Assembly: GCF_023343835.1 (NCBI RefSeq)
Contig: NC_064435.1
Coordinates: 68,582,134-68,646,133, forward strand
DNA from: Lagopus muta
Taxonomy: Eukaryota; Chordata; Aves; Galliformes; Phasianidae
DNA length: 64,000 nt
Direction: 5' to 3'
Shown here: piece by piece, positions 11,901-23,766 of the stretch
Numbering within the stretch: position 1 is the first letter of the stretch
How the letters are laid out: every line of letters starts with the position of its first letter
Translations under genes and position numbers: made by a program
The notes under the pieces: model-generated
What the model was told of the DNA's origin: nothing
Database searches by the model: none
What the model saw: the letters and a program-made list of their open reading frames with translations, nothing else

Positions 11901-12859
11901 TTTTCTTAATATTTTGCACAATTCTGTTGCTTGCCTTCAACTTACGTAATTATTTGGCACCAGCCTACAGCTACATTTTTCTCTGTTCCAAGTTAGCAGC
12001 AATCCATTCACATAATACATCCTACTCACTTTTTTGGACAGGATGCCAGCTCCCAGTATAAGGTTTTCTTAAATTTTGGCTTAACTTTTCCTTTTCTTTC
12101 ATGCCCGTATCCAATTTTTCATAAATATGGCATGCTTTGTAGATCATGTTAGTCTGTATAGCCTCCAGATTAATGGAAAATGTAAGGGTTTGTTATTCTC
12201 CATAAGGTATTCCATGTTATTTAATGATATTTTACTGTATCTTGAGAATACAGATGTAATCTGAGGCATGGCTAGAGCTTTCAGCTTTTGCTCTGGCATT
12301 TTCAGCGCTTGATTTTTCAACTTTGTGATTACATTAATGCTATTGCCTTGCTTACATTAACAGTAACAATGTTATGGTAATCATATCCCCTGCTGTAGCA
12401 AAGTGAAGCCATGTTTTCAGCAATAAAGCAAAGTAAAGCAATTATTTATAGATGAGGGAAGAGGAAAATTCTATCTTACACCAAAATGGCAGTGAATATT
12501 TTATATTAGGAATGACTGTATTATCAAAAGAATATATTTAACTAAGTGGGATTTCAGTCAGGATAAATGTTAAATCTGAGCTAGATCCTCAGGTTTAAAT
12601 TCCTGTGTACCCTGGTAAATTGAAATCAGTTTTATTCTCAGGTTGAAGGCATCACATACTTTGTTTTTAATTTGCTTTCAAGAGAAGCCAGAACTCGCTG
12701 CGAACAATGGTTTGAAGACCTTCAAACTCAATAATGCTTGTTGTGGTTCCTTCCTTCTTATGCATAATTTCCTCTGACAGTAAAGAGGCCCTCTGTTATA
12801 GGAAGTCCTGTTTTTTTTTTTTATATATATATTGGCAACATATCATTTATTAATCGTTA

Positions 12860-13130
12860 TTTTATTTGCAGTTTCTCTGCTGTTTATTCTTCAACTTTGT
12901 TGTTTGCAACATCAGAAAGCATGCAATATTAATCAGAGCAAATTCTTGGACATTTTCACAGGTTCCAGTCTCACTTAAGAGCTCATTAAAATAATAGGTA
13001 TTTAGTAAACATTCTGTTACATCAGCTATATAATAACGTAATAAATGCTTTCAGTGCTTTTGGGAGCTAGGGAGAGGGAGCGGGGGGTGTGAGATAATGC
13101 AAATCATCTATGATCTGCATTGTTAATGTT
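12860..13130. promoter_or_regulatory. Candidate non-coding regulatory element with octamer
   Basis: The stretch has an exact POU octamer ATGCAAAT at 13097-13104, several ATTA cores and short AT-rich words of the kind common in deeply conserved vertebrate enhancers near developmental or neural genes. It lies about 15.6 kb upstream of the ADCY2 start codon. This is a look-alike judgement only; conservation was not measured. Confidence 0.2.
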
Positions 13131-13699
13131 CTTTAGATCAGAAGTAGAGGAGGGAAAGAAGAGTGAGATTATTGACAAAGAACTGACACAGATGATTCCT
13201 TCAACAGCGACTGTATTGCTCACACCATGTTTCTGGTTTTCCATGTTTAAAGCTATGATGTCTTTTCCCCTAGAAATTTCCTGAATTGTTAATTAAGCAA
13301 TTTAAAGAATCTGACTTAAACAGTAGATTCAGTTACTTCTTGCAATTTAATTTGTGTTCCTCTAATTTGCATTAAATTTGCATTTCACAAATGTACTTTT
13401 TCTGCAGTTCTTTTACACTATCATCCCACTTGTTGGAAAATTCTCAGACTCTGCCTTTGCCATTGGAAATTCCATATTTTCAGTCTGTAATGAATGGCTG
13501 TGATCATCAAGAGCATATTCTCTGCGAGTCACCAGAAAAGCCTTATGTGTCATCTGTGCATGTGAAATGTTCTGGTATTTTGTGGGAATTCATAGAGGTG
13601 AAACTGTTTGCCAAGGAATACTGTAAGCGTTTTTTAATCGAATGATGCAGAATATAGAATTTACTGAAGTTAATTTGTAGTGTTAATACAGAAAGATGG

Positions 13700-13700
<1 letters not shown>

Positions 13701-13739
<39 letters not shown>
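13701..13739. repeat. T39 homopolymer
   Basis: An uninterrupted run of 39 T bases, the longest single-base run in the window. It has no adjacent retroelement body that would make it an obvious retroposon tail on the minus strand, so it may be an expanded mononucleotide repeat. Its length may be inexact because such runs are hard to sequence. Confidence 0.9.
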
Positions 13740-13744
<5 letters not shown>

Positions 13745-16239
13745 CATGTAGCTGAAGTAGGGTCATCTTTCTTCTGATTCAATGGGTTCTGTAAGTCATA
13801 CCCCTTGGAACGCTGAGCATACCTGCAGAAATAGTCTGTGTAAAGTTGTTCAGTCCCTTGAACTTTGAGGACTGTGGGATTTATTTCAATTGGAGCTATC
13901 AGTATTTAGACAGTCTTGGGAACTGACTCAATAATAATAAGAGTGACCTTATTTCTAAATCTGAGCTTCTAGGAACAATTGTGTAATTTAAGTTGTTCAG
14001 CCTTTAACTAGTTTTTCACATGTAAATCTGGCTGGCGTAGTGCTACTACTAATATTTTTTTGTGCTTTTTCATTAGTGTTATGGATGCTTTCCTTTTTTT
14101 AGAGACAAAAGACCATTCTTGTTGTGTCACAACTGTTTTTATGTTGTTTCAGTATGGAAATTGTCTGAAAGGAATATCTAATCTAAAATTTTCTTGGATG
14201 GCACAGTCTTTTCTTAACTGGTGAGAAGTCATCTGGTCAGCTTCAAAGTCAGATCTTTTTCAGCTTCTGGACAGGTTCACCGTCACTAAATAAGGGCTGT
14301 TCTTTATCTCTCTGTTTTTATTTTGCTTCACTAGTTAATTGATAATTCTCTTGCAGAAATGCAAGAAGAGAGGGAATGGTTTTGTAGCTCACTTTCCAGT
14401 GATGCATATGTGCTACTATATTTCACTACTGCCTTAATGCAGTGGAAGGAATCAAACTGGGGATTTGAATCAGAATACTAGGTGGGTGAAAACTTAAACT
14501 GAAGTACTTGATCTGTTTGTTGAAAAGATACCTATTTTGTATTACCAGTCTTAAGATGTCCTCTAAGATTCCCAAAACACTCCAGAATCTCAAATTATAA
14601 CAGCAGGAGTGTTACAATGTATGCAGATTCCTTCTGTCTGAGATGAGAAAGCTCTGAAATGGATTTTAGGGGATATTGAGACAGTCTTCTCAAAGCTGCT
14701 TCTTGTAATAAATTCTGGTTACCTCCCTCTAACACTGTCCCATAGTGGATGTTTAGTATTACCCACAGAAGGTCGTGACAGGGAACCAAGAGACCATGCT
14801 GCTTGCAAGGATCCAAGGCCAGCATTTACTGGTAATCTAATGCTGTCACAGCCTAATCAAATATAGCAGCCACTTATTTTTAAGCTGGTTATAACAACCC
14901 TACCATTTATAATCCAAATCTCTTAATTCTATTAGAGGTCATTAGTAATATCCTTCCAGTGAATTGTTACGGCAAGCTGTATATTGGCACTGGAAAGAGG
15001 AATACAATGTTGAAGGCTCATTCTCAGACGTGGATTTGCTTCGAGTTACTTTTCAGTTGTGATTTCACCAGACTTGGTGAAATACTACAGTTACTTAAGT
15101 TTGCTACCTCTTATTGCCATGTTTTCTTCATAAGTAGAAGAACTACACAGTTTCTCAAAGCTACACAAAAACTAAGATAAGTCATGGAGAAAATAAGCTT
15201 TTTATCTACAGGGCAGGCAGCACATGCCTGGCAGCTGAGCAATTTTGCTGTTACAGCTGAGAAAACCTGGATAATAATCTGACCCCAGAGTAGAATAATA
15301 TTTTCACATAAGTTTTTGCACCTACACTACAAAAAAAAATAAAAAATAAAAATCTAAAGTACCATATTGGCAGGGCTACAAGGTTACAGTAGTAAGTATA
15401 TAAAAAATAAATATCTTGATGCTTCCTTTAAATCCTCCTTCAGCCTTCAGTAACTTCTAGCTGTGAAAAGGATTGTTCAGGAACTTCCTAAAGTTACAGT
15501 TGTTTCTGGGTCCATTAGACACCAACAAACTCCCTCCCCTTTATCCCACAACCTTGTGAAGCTCTTGTTTGAACCCTTGGAAAGATTTAGACTCACGATC
15601 TCCTTCAGTAGAGTACCATGTCTTACGTACAATATAAAGAAATTACTAATTTAAACTCAAGACAATTTTTGCAGTCTGTGTACAGTGTAAGTTCTGCAGC
15701 TTTTGATTCAGACCTGAGAATTGATGTAGTAGGCAAAGTATGTTTTCCTGAAAGGATTTCCAGTTATTTCTACTAAGTCCTATTAGTCTAATAACGTCAA
15801 TGAGGTTTAGATCAAATAAGGTCTGTGGAAGTATATCTTCCAGTGCTGATTTTCTTTAAACGTTAGGTTATACCACACCCTCTCTCTTTCTGCAGTGTCA
15901 GAGATCATTAGACTAATGAAAAAAATGATTCATTTCCTCCCAGCTCTATTAATTAGGTAAGGAAAGGGACACTTGCATAGCTACTTCATTGGCAATGGCA
16001 GAAAAACAGTTCCCTAGCTTAATTAGGTATTGATAGCAGACAAAATGAGTACTGATCTCTCTACAACCTCATAATGTGTATTACCCTGACCTTTCTTAAT
16101 CAAAATACTTGTGTTGCTCTTATGGATTATTTTTCCCAAGCAATCAATGACGGCAGCATGTTTAATTTAAAATGGATCAACTTTTCGCAAGATCCAGAAA
16201 ACTACATTTTCTCTTCAACTTAAAATTTAAACTATAATA

Positions 16240-16397
16240 AATAAAAAAAAAACTAAAAAAAAAAAACAAAAAAACACCAAAACCAAAAACAAATAAACAA
16301 AACAACAACAACAACAACAACAACAAAAAACGGGATTTCACAGTCAGGAATCATTGCAAATGTTTTTTTCCTAGATTCTTTTTTTTTTTTTTTTTTT
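16240..16397. repeat. A-rich, CAA repeat and T-run tract
   Basis: An A-rich block grades into a (CAA)n array at about 16302-16328. After a 45-base spacer comes a T run near 16379-16397 and a CT-rich tail. The opposite A and T blocks could pair as a loose hairpin. Simple-sequence expansion is the plain explanation. Confidence 0.75.
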
Positions 16398-18289
16398 GAC
16401 ATTATTCTCCCTCTCTCCCTTTCTTTTTTTCATCATTCATTCTTTCTTTTCTTTCTTAATCAGGCATGTTTTCATTCTTCATTCCTTTGGATATTTTCAA
16501 ATTTACAGGACAATATAATCGGTTTATGAACTTGCATTTTTTTCTCCTGCTATTAGTACTTCCACATGACAATTATGAACACTTCATGCTTTGCTCCTGG
16601 GAATTATGATTACGTTTTGAACTTCATACTTGTACTTAATCTTACACCTAAAAATGTTACTCTATTCTTAATGTCTCAGGTGTCTAGAAAATGGCCAGTT
16701 TCTGTTTTTGCTTTTTATCTACTTCACTATGAAGGAGCTCTCTGAAGTACTCTCTTAATTGTTTTATAATTGTATATCATTTGTAACACAACAATTTCTA
16801 ATTATGTTCTGTTTTAGATTACCTTATAATTCTTACTCTTTTCTCTACAAATTGATAACTTTCCAAAATACTCCTACACTGCTGTTACAGCTGTCTTTGA
16901 GTACTCTCCACCAAGTCATGCAATTATTCTCTTGTATTCCTTTATCAGACTACTGCCCCTTTTTTTTTTGACTTTGCTGCTCAACACAAGACTGATGTTG
17001 GGTCTACCTATTTCTCACTTTTGTGGCTCTTTCTACCCTGTCTTTAAAAGTAATAGTGATTTCCTGTCTAAGTTCTACTTCCTTTCCAAAGACTCATTTA
17101 TTTTCGATTGGTACTTGATGTAGACCTGTCTGGATTTTGTATCCTTAAAGTATATCCATAACACATTTATGTAGTTCCTTTGGTTACCTTTAGCCACCTC
17201 TAAATTTTAGACACTACACTGTCTTGAATCAATAAATAAATGACCAGTGTATGACCAGTCTGAACACTCCACTATTGGATAATCACTTACAGATGTTCTA
17301 ATAATAAAATGAATTGCCAGTGGAAAAAATGTGATTGATATCACAAAGACTTTACTTCTTCAGGGTCATAAGAAAGTGTTTTGTTTTATTTTTCTTTTTT
17401 TTTTTTTCCCCAGACAGCTACCTTAATGAAAAATTAATTTAACTCCATATAACAGTAAGAGTTTATAATGAAAATCATTGATAGTAAAATACTGAAATAA
17501 CACAATAGTAATAGGACATGCTACAATTATGACTAAGATTTATCTCTTTCCTGCAAGTATAAAAAAAACATAAAATTGTCCACAGTGTCTTGCAAATATT
17601 TCTACCTATTATATGGCTTGGTATGTAAGGTTAGAGAAGGCACATAAGAACAGAGCATGTACAGAATTATACTCCTTCTGGTGTAACTCGTTAGTTTCCG
17701 CAGACCAACATGCTTGAAGCTTCCCGAAATAGCTTTTATTTCCTGATTATTGTGTTTAATAACCCTTAATTAACTAGTTCTTTTTTTTTTTTCTAGTCTA
17801 ATTTTAATGAATTTATACTTGGTTTCTATAACAGTGACTAGCAGTGAACACCACAATTTAATTATGTTGTGGATATTTTTATTTTGTTCTAAAAAGAAGT
17901 ATTTTGCTTTAAGCTTGCTTGGATGATAATTTTTCAGGTGTCTCTATGTCTGTTAGTTTTTTCATTGCAGAAAACAATGGCTGTTTTCTATCTGCTGCCT
18001 TGTATAGCTCTCATATTTCATCTGTCTCAATCAGAATTGAAAGAAATGTCCTCTTCTGAATAGAGAATCCTTCTTGCTCCTTTAAATCTCTCCTATCATC
18101 ACTCTTTTCTGTACCTTCTCTTGCTCAATATATACAGCAACGTAATGACTAGATACTAATGGGTATTTTTGTTTGTTTTATTTTTTCTCCCTCTGTGTAT
18201 TATCTTTGATTACCTTATGCATAGGAGTATGCAGTTTCTTGGTTCAATAGTCTTTGGTTCTACCTTAAAAGTGAATGTGAGGTAGTGTA

Positions 18290-18760
18290 CAAATATTCTA
18301 TTAGACTAATGTTGTGATAATTATTACATATAATTTACTGCAGTAAGCAATAATGTGAGCACAATAATCCGATGTTTGTGTAATTACCATGACTATGAGC
18401 AATTCATTACATGGTTGTTTCAAGCTGCATGGGTGGTTTCTCAGTAACGATGTAAATAACTCACATGACCAATAATTATGCATCTGAGAGGCAGGAGATG
18501 ACAGCACTGGTAGAAAATTCATGATCAAATTTGTTCTCTGTTTAAAGTAGGAGATTCATTTAATGGACGCTTTCTGTTGCACTGTATTTAAATATACCAT
18601 ACAAGGTGTTTAATACAGTCATGCAATTTATAAATGGCTATTAAATCAAGAATAATCCATCTGAATAATGGAGAGCCATATTGGATCAGAATATGCACCA
18701 CAGCATATTCAGTTACTAATTGATCACTAATATTTACACAAGTGCTTTTTAAGAAAGCAA
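18290..18760. promoter_or_regulatory. Candidate non-coding conserved-type element
   Basis: An AT-rich but repeat-free block with many homeodomain-type cores (for example TAATTA near 18381, AATTATGCAT near 18473, and several ATTTAAAT and CAATAAT words). Such even, low-complexity-free AT-rich blocks often prove conserved in amniotes. No open frame explains it. Conservation is not tested here. Confidence 0.18.
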
Positions 18761-19479
18761 TTTAGTGCAAGCAACAAGTATCTTTTGCTATTTGTGTATT
18801 GGATACTGACAAGGAATAGAAAAGCACTTTGTTATGCTAAGCATTTGCTGAAAAACCCCATGGAAAATGTTTTAACTTCATACAAATAGGAATTAATGTC
18901 TATTATTACAATATTTTTCTTTTCTAGCAATCCTGAGGAAATTTGGGATTTTTTCATAACTAGTTGAGGTAAAATGGAAGTGGTATTTAGTAAGCGTATC
19001 TCCTTATGGCTCAAAAACAAACAAACAAACACAAAAAAAACCACAACCAAATTTAGAACAGTTTGGAAATGTTTGTATTAGTAAGCCAGTTTTTTCTAAT
19101 GCTACCATAATGATATAATCATTTAGGATACATTTGAATATCCAACGGGATTTAAGAATATATGGTTTGTTACCTGGTACCTACTACTAAGAGATTTTAG
19201 TCTTGCTTAATTACGATGCACAATTAGAAATGGTAGACTGTAGGAAGGACGCTTGATCCTATCTACAGTGCCATCAAAAATATCAAGAAATCAAATATGC
19301 AACGAAACACTAATATTGATTTTTCTTCTATCTTTAATTCCTCAGTGATCATTGGTCTATCAGATATTATTTTATTTTGTTCTCAGTTATGTCCAATCAT
19401 CTGGTCCAGGCTTATGCACAGCACTTCAATCCACTTGGAAAACATTGGTACAGCTGGGTTTAAGTCCACTTTCAATAAT

Positions 19480-20690
19480 CTCTGAAAGATCGTGGTGAGA
19501 AAAAAAGGTGCTGGAGGAGAGCAATCATTCCTACTTTCAGGAAGAGAAAGGAAAGCATCCAGGGCTGATTGGATGATTGGAGTTGGTCACTGTGGTTTTA
19601 TAAAGTACTTGACCAATGTGACAGCCTTGTCACACTGTAAAACAAGTGTTTTAGTGTATGAACAGAGAGCAATGAATGCTGTTTCTCTTGACTTTAGGGA
19701 GGTTTTTGATGGTGTCTCACAAAACTTCCTCTTAAGCAAGCTGACGAAGTATGAGCTTAGTAAAGCTGAGGTGTTTTGAAAACAGAATGACTTGCCAGGC
19801 TCAAAATGTTGTGATCAGTAGCACAGAGCCTAGCTGGCAGCCAAACACTATTGGTGTACCCCAGCAGCTGACAGTGGGATTAGTACTGTTCAGCCTCTTT
19901 AATGACCTAGATGATGGGATGGAGTTGATCTGTGGATGATACAAAAATGGAAGAGTGGCTGATATACCAAAGGGTCATGCTGCAATTCAAACAGCCTTAC
20001 TAGGATCGTGTATTTAATTAAGTTTAGCAGAGACATACAGGACCCTGGATCTGGAAGGACTTAATTTCGTACACCAGTACATGCTGGTGGCTGGCTGGCT
20101 GGCTGGAAAATAAACTGGTAGAAAAGCAGGTCCTGGTGGACAAGTTGAACATTGCATCAATGTTCCTTGTGGCAAAGCTGGCCGGTGAGTATTGCCAGCA
20201 GGCTTTGGGAGAATATTCTTGCCCTCTACTCAGTGCTGCAGATGAGATTCCATCTGAATGTTTTCTCCATTTGAGGATTTCTTAGTACTGCAGGGACTTG
20301 GACATACTAGAGCAAGTCCAACATGAGGCCATGAAGTTGATTAAGTTTTTGGAGGATCTTTCACGTGAGGAGAGATTGAAAAGGCTGGGGTTTTTTGAAC
20401 TCTAGAAGATTAAGGGAAGATCTTAACAATGTGTATAAATACCTGATAGGTGCAGGGAGAAGAGAAGATGGAGACGGACTTCTTGGTGCTGCTGAGTGAA
20501 GAGGAAAGCAGCAATGGGCACAAAATATAAGATAGCAAATTCTTTTCAGGAAAAGTTTTACTGTCAGGATGATTGACCACTGACAGAATGTCCAGAATAA
20601 TTTGGGGTTGTCTTCCTTGGAGGTATTCAAAATTCAACTGGACATAGTTCTGAGCAACCTGCTCTAGTAGACCCTACTCTGAAAAAATGG
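19480..20690 (+). mobile_element. Old CR1 LINE, about 1.2 kb
   Basis: Sense-strand CR1 reverse-transcriptase DNA with broken frames. 19492-19779 includes 'VSLDFREVFDGVSQNFLLSK', a decayed form of the RT block LDFxKAFDxVSHNxLLxK. 19751-19939 includes 'QNVVISSTEPSWQPNTIGVP' with 'FNDLDDG', matching the CR1 palm region. Later blocks such as 'gagcaagtccaacatgaggc' and 'agttctgagcaacctgctct' carry the element to its 3' part. No ATTCTATG tail remains. The left boundary is approximate. Confidence 0.85.
20088..20106. repeat. Short CTGG tandem repeat
   Basis: Four tandem CTGG units ('ggctggctggctggctgg') lie inside the old CR1 and have likely expanded there locally. Confidence 0.8.
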
Positions 20691-22693
20691 AAACATTTAC
20701 ATTAAGACTCTTTATGATGAGGTGGTCCTCAATTATATGTATCAGAAATGTTAATGTTGAAGTTATCTATAAGCTTCTGTTCCAGAAATGCATCAGGAGT
20801 GCTTGAATTTCTATCAGTGGGTAGATTTGAAGAAAACTTCAGCAGTTGGAATTTATTTTTTAATTAATATCAATGCCTTTTCTCTAAAAATAAATTAGAT
20901 AATGTTCACATTCTCTAGAGGAGCATTTTGAAATGTCAAGTAGGCCTCACTAACGAGGGCAAGGGCTGGGCTGTGTTTGCCAGCTACATTTGCTCTGCAG
21001 TTCTCCTTTCCTTAGCTGTAGCTGCCATAGGATTAAGGAATGCTTTCAATCCACAATCACTATGTTTATAAAGTATGACGCAGAGCCAGGACCTGACTAA
21101 GCTCACACACCCAGTCTCTCTCCACAAAACCATTCCAGGCTCTCAGCTCCAACACCTCTGTCTGTCATTCATCCAGAATCACTGGATTTCATGACCAGAG
21201 AGATCTCTTGTCCTTGGTAGTGGTTCAGTCCCTCCTGCCTTGGAAGGAGCAACACTTCAGAAGCAACACTTGATCCAAAATCTTGGGAACCTTTTCTCTT
21301 GGCAGTATTCCCCAAAATGGAATCCTGGATCATTACCAATTCTTACAACTTTCTGGTGTCAGCTGGGCATTCTTATCAAGTATGTAACAGAAACTATTAC
21401 AACTTACTGCTTCACATGAGTCAGGAAACCCTCTTTGTACAACACAGTCTATTAAGGTCAATGAGTATTTCAACAGTGATCTGTTTGAGAGGAAGCAACA
21501 CCAAGTCCAGCTCTGAATGGAGCATGCAGCGTTCATCAAAATGTGCTCAAGGTGTGCCATGAGAGAATGAAAAGATGAAATGCAGGACCTCTGCAGGAGC
21601 AGCAGTGCTTCTATGTTTGCCAGTATAGATCTGGCAAACAGGTAAGCTATGGACAAAACTTACCTGAGGTCCAAATCTAGAGTAATGTTAAACGTTTCCA
21701 TAGTTTTGTGCTTAAGTCAGTTCAAGCCAAAGCAAATTTAAATACTAACTTGTTGGTAACATTTCCTAGAGTATTCCGTCCTCAGTTCAAGCAAAATAGT
21801 AACTGATGATCGTCAAATACATAGTTGGATAACTATACAAACATGTGCCCAAACAGACTTTTTTGAAGCCAAGAATGCTAGAAAACTAACAATAGGAAAT
21901 GTTAGGGTTTTTCATAAGTGAATTATTACTATTCAGAATCTTATTTCATCAATTAATTCTGAGGTTTTTAAAAAGTCTCACAGAAACATTGAAAGTAGTA
22001 CGTATATACTTTTGCTTATTTTTAAGTATTTTCAGAGTTGAGATCATATCTTGACTTTTTGAAAGATTACCTTCCACAGTCATTTGCAGTACCTGGTAAC
22101 TTCCTTGAAAATAACTGTAACAGCTACTGAGGGGAAAAAAACTAAACCATGAAAGAACTTTCAAAAAGCAGGTCTTTTGATAAATGTGAACATGAATTTC
22201 TTAGATATGACTGCAGTTACGCATATTTATTTACTCTAACCAATCATTCTATCTTTAGATTTATATGTTTCTGTCCAGTAGTAAGGGTTAATCAGAGTAA
22301 CCTGAATAGGTTACTTATGTATATACATAATGGAACCTATCATGTAATTTATGTAGTGGACAGATTTGATTATTGCAATAGCTTTTGAAGGGCTGGATAT
22401 TTACAGATTTCCTTTACATGCACTTTTTGTTACTTTCAATGGCTTTTGCAGATGGAGGATATCACAATAAAAGGTCTACAAACAAAATAATGTTACCATA
22501 TAGGTGTCTTTTTTCTTTTTTTCAGAGTGAATATGAAGATTGCAATGTATGAGTAAGTAGACTTTCAGTGGCCTTGAGCTGCATTCAAATAGGAACTTGG
22601 TATCTTTTTTTCTTTTAGGAATTAAAACAATAGGTACAATCTGTTCTGTAGCAAAAAATAAGATTAAAGAACCATCTACTCTAATATCCCACT

Positions 22694-22730
<37 letters not shown>

Positions 22731-23228
22731 AGCTTACCCCTCCAAAAGCCAGGATCTAGTGGAAGATGTAGGAAACCCACTGTTTATATCTGCTTTTCAT
22801 ATTTTTGTCTCATCTCTGTGTCTACTACCTTGCACTGACATTAGTCATGAAACAATAGGATCGATATTTCTCACAACATATGTTGTTATTGGTAGTTATC
22901 AGATGTATTTTGACAACCATTTAGAAACAAATCCATTTCTTCACCCTGTTAAATTCTTGTTCCTAAAAGCCTCCTGTGACAGTGCTTGCAGATGAGCTAG
23001 AGGGTACGTGAAAGAATATCTCACTTAGTAATTATGAATTTCATTTAGTTTATTGCAATTTTCTTTCTTTTTTTTTTTTTTTTTTTTGAAATAAAATGTG
23101 AGATTCTAAGCAGTCTTTCTTAATGATGCATGTCATATGCAGTTACTATGTTCTCTCTTATGCATTTCTTCTCTGTGGACTACAGTCCTAAATTCTTTCT
23201 AAGTAGAGGAAACGAAACTTTTCTTTGT
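20691..23228. other. Intergenic DNA, no gene seen
   Basis: A less AT-rich block at about 20940-21660 stands out from its surroundings and holds overlapping open frames on both strands (21299-21562 plus, 21333-21656 minus), neither recognisable. It ends near a perfect donor-like CAGGTAAGC around 21640. The remainder is AT-rich, with an A28 run at 22698-22725. The 132-codon frame at 22597-22995 runs through that A tract and is not credible. Confidence 0.5.
22698..22725. repeat. A28 homopolymer
   Basis: An uninterrupted run of 28 A bases with no recognised LINE or SINE body 5' of it. A processed-transcript tail or simple expansion are both possible. Confidence 0.85.
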
Positions 23229-23766
23229 CATAGAATCATAGAATCACAAGGCTGGAAATGACCTATAAGATCATCTAGTCCAGCTGTCTCCTCATCACCG
23301 TTGCCACCACAAGCCACTAAACCATATCATGCAGCACGTCATCCAGATGCCTCTTGAATGCTGCCAGGGACGGCAACTCCAGCACCTCCCTGGGCAGCCA
23401 TTCCAGTGCCTGACCACTCTCTGAAAGAAAAAGTTCTTCCTTATGTCTAATCTAAACCTTCTCTGATATAACTTGCAGTCATTTCCTCATGTCCTGCTCG
23501 TTGCCTGGGAGAAGAGGCCAAATTCCTCTTCACCACAACCTCCCTTCAGGAAGTTGTAGAGAGCAATGAGGTCTCCTCTGAGCCTCCTCTTCTCCAGACT
23601 AAACAATCCCAGCTCCCTCAGCCGCTCCTCATAAGACTTGTGCTCCAGACCCCTCACCAGTTTCGTTGCCCTTCTCTGGACATGGTCCAGGACCTCAATG
23701 TCTTTACTGTAGTGGGTCCTGTAGTGGGGGACCCAAAACTGAACACAGTACTTGAGGTGTGGTCCT
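23229..23766 (-). mobile_element. CR1 LINE, antisense, 5'-truncated
   Basis: Starts with 'catagaatcatagaatcaca', the reverse complement of a CR1 3' end, then runs through 'ggctggaaatgacctataag', 'gccattccagtgcctgacca' and 'acccctcaccagtttcgttg'. It ends with 'ggacccaaaactgaacacag', the CR1 reverse transcriptase C-terminal coding region in antisense. The identity to the family pattern looks high, so this is a fairly young copy. Confidence 0.93.

Larger units (their letters stand above)
8843..19479. other. Intergenic AT-rich DNA, no gene seen
   Basis: No protein-coding exon was recognised; the longest open frames are under 90 codons and do not resemble known proteins. Simple repeats include an alternating purine/pyrimidine AT/GT tract at about 8935-8977, a T39 run at 13701-13739 and an A/CAA-rich stretch at 16240-16330 followed by a T run. 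Two blocks (about 12860-13130 and 18290-18760) look like candidate conserved non-coding elements and are listed separately. The rest holds nothing I can name. Confidence 0.55.

Noticed and set aside
22597-22995. 132-codon plus-strand frame
   Set aside because: It passes through an A28 run giving a poly-lysine stretch and has no other protein-like feature.
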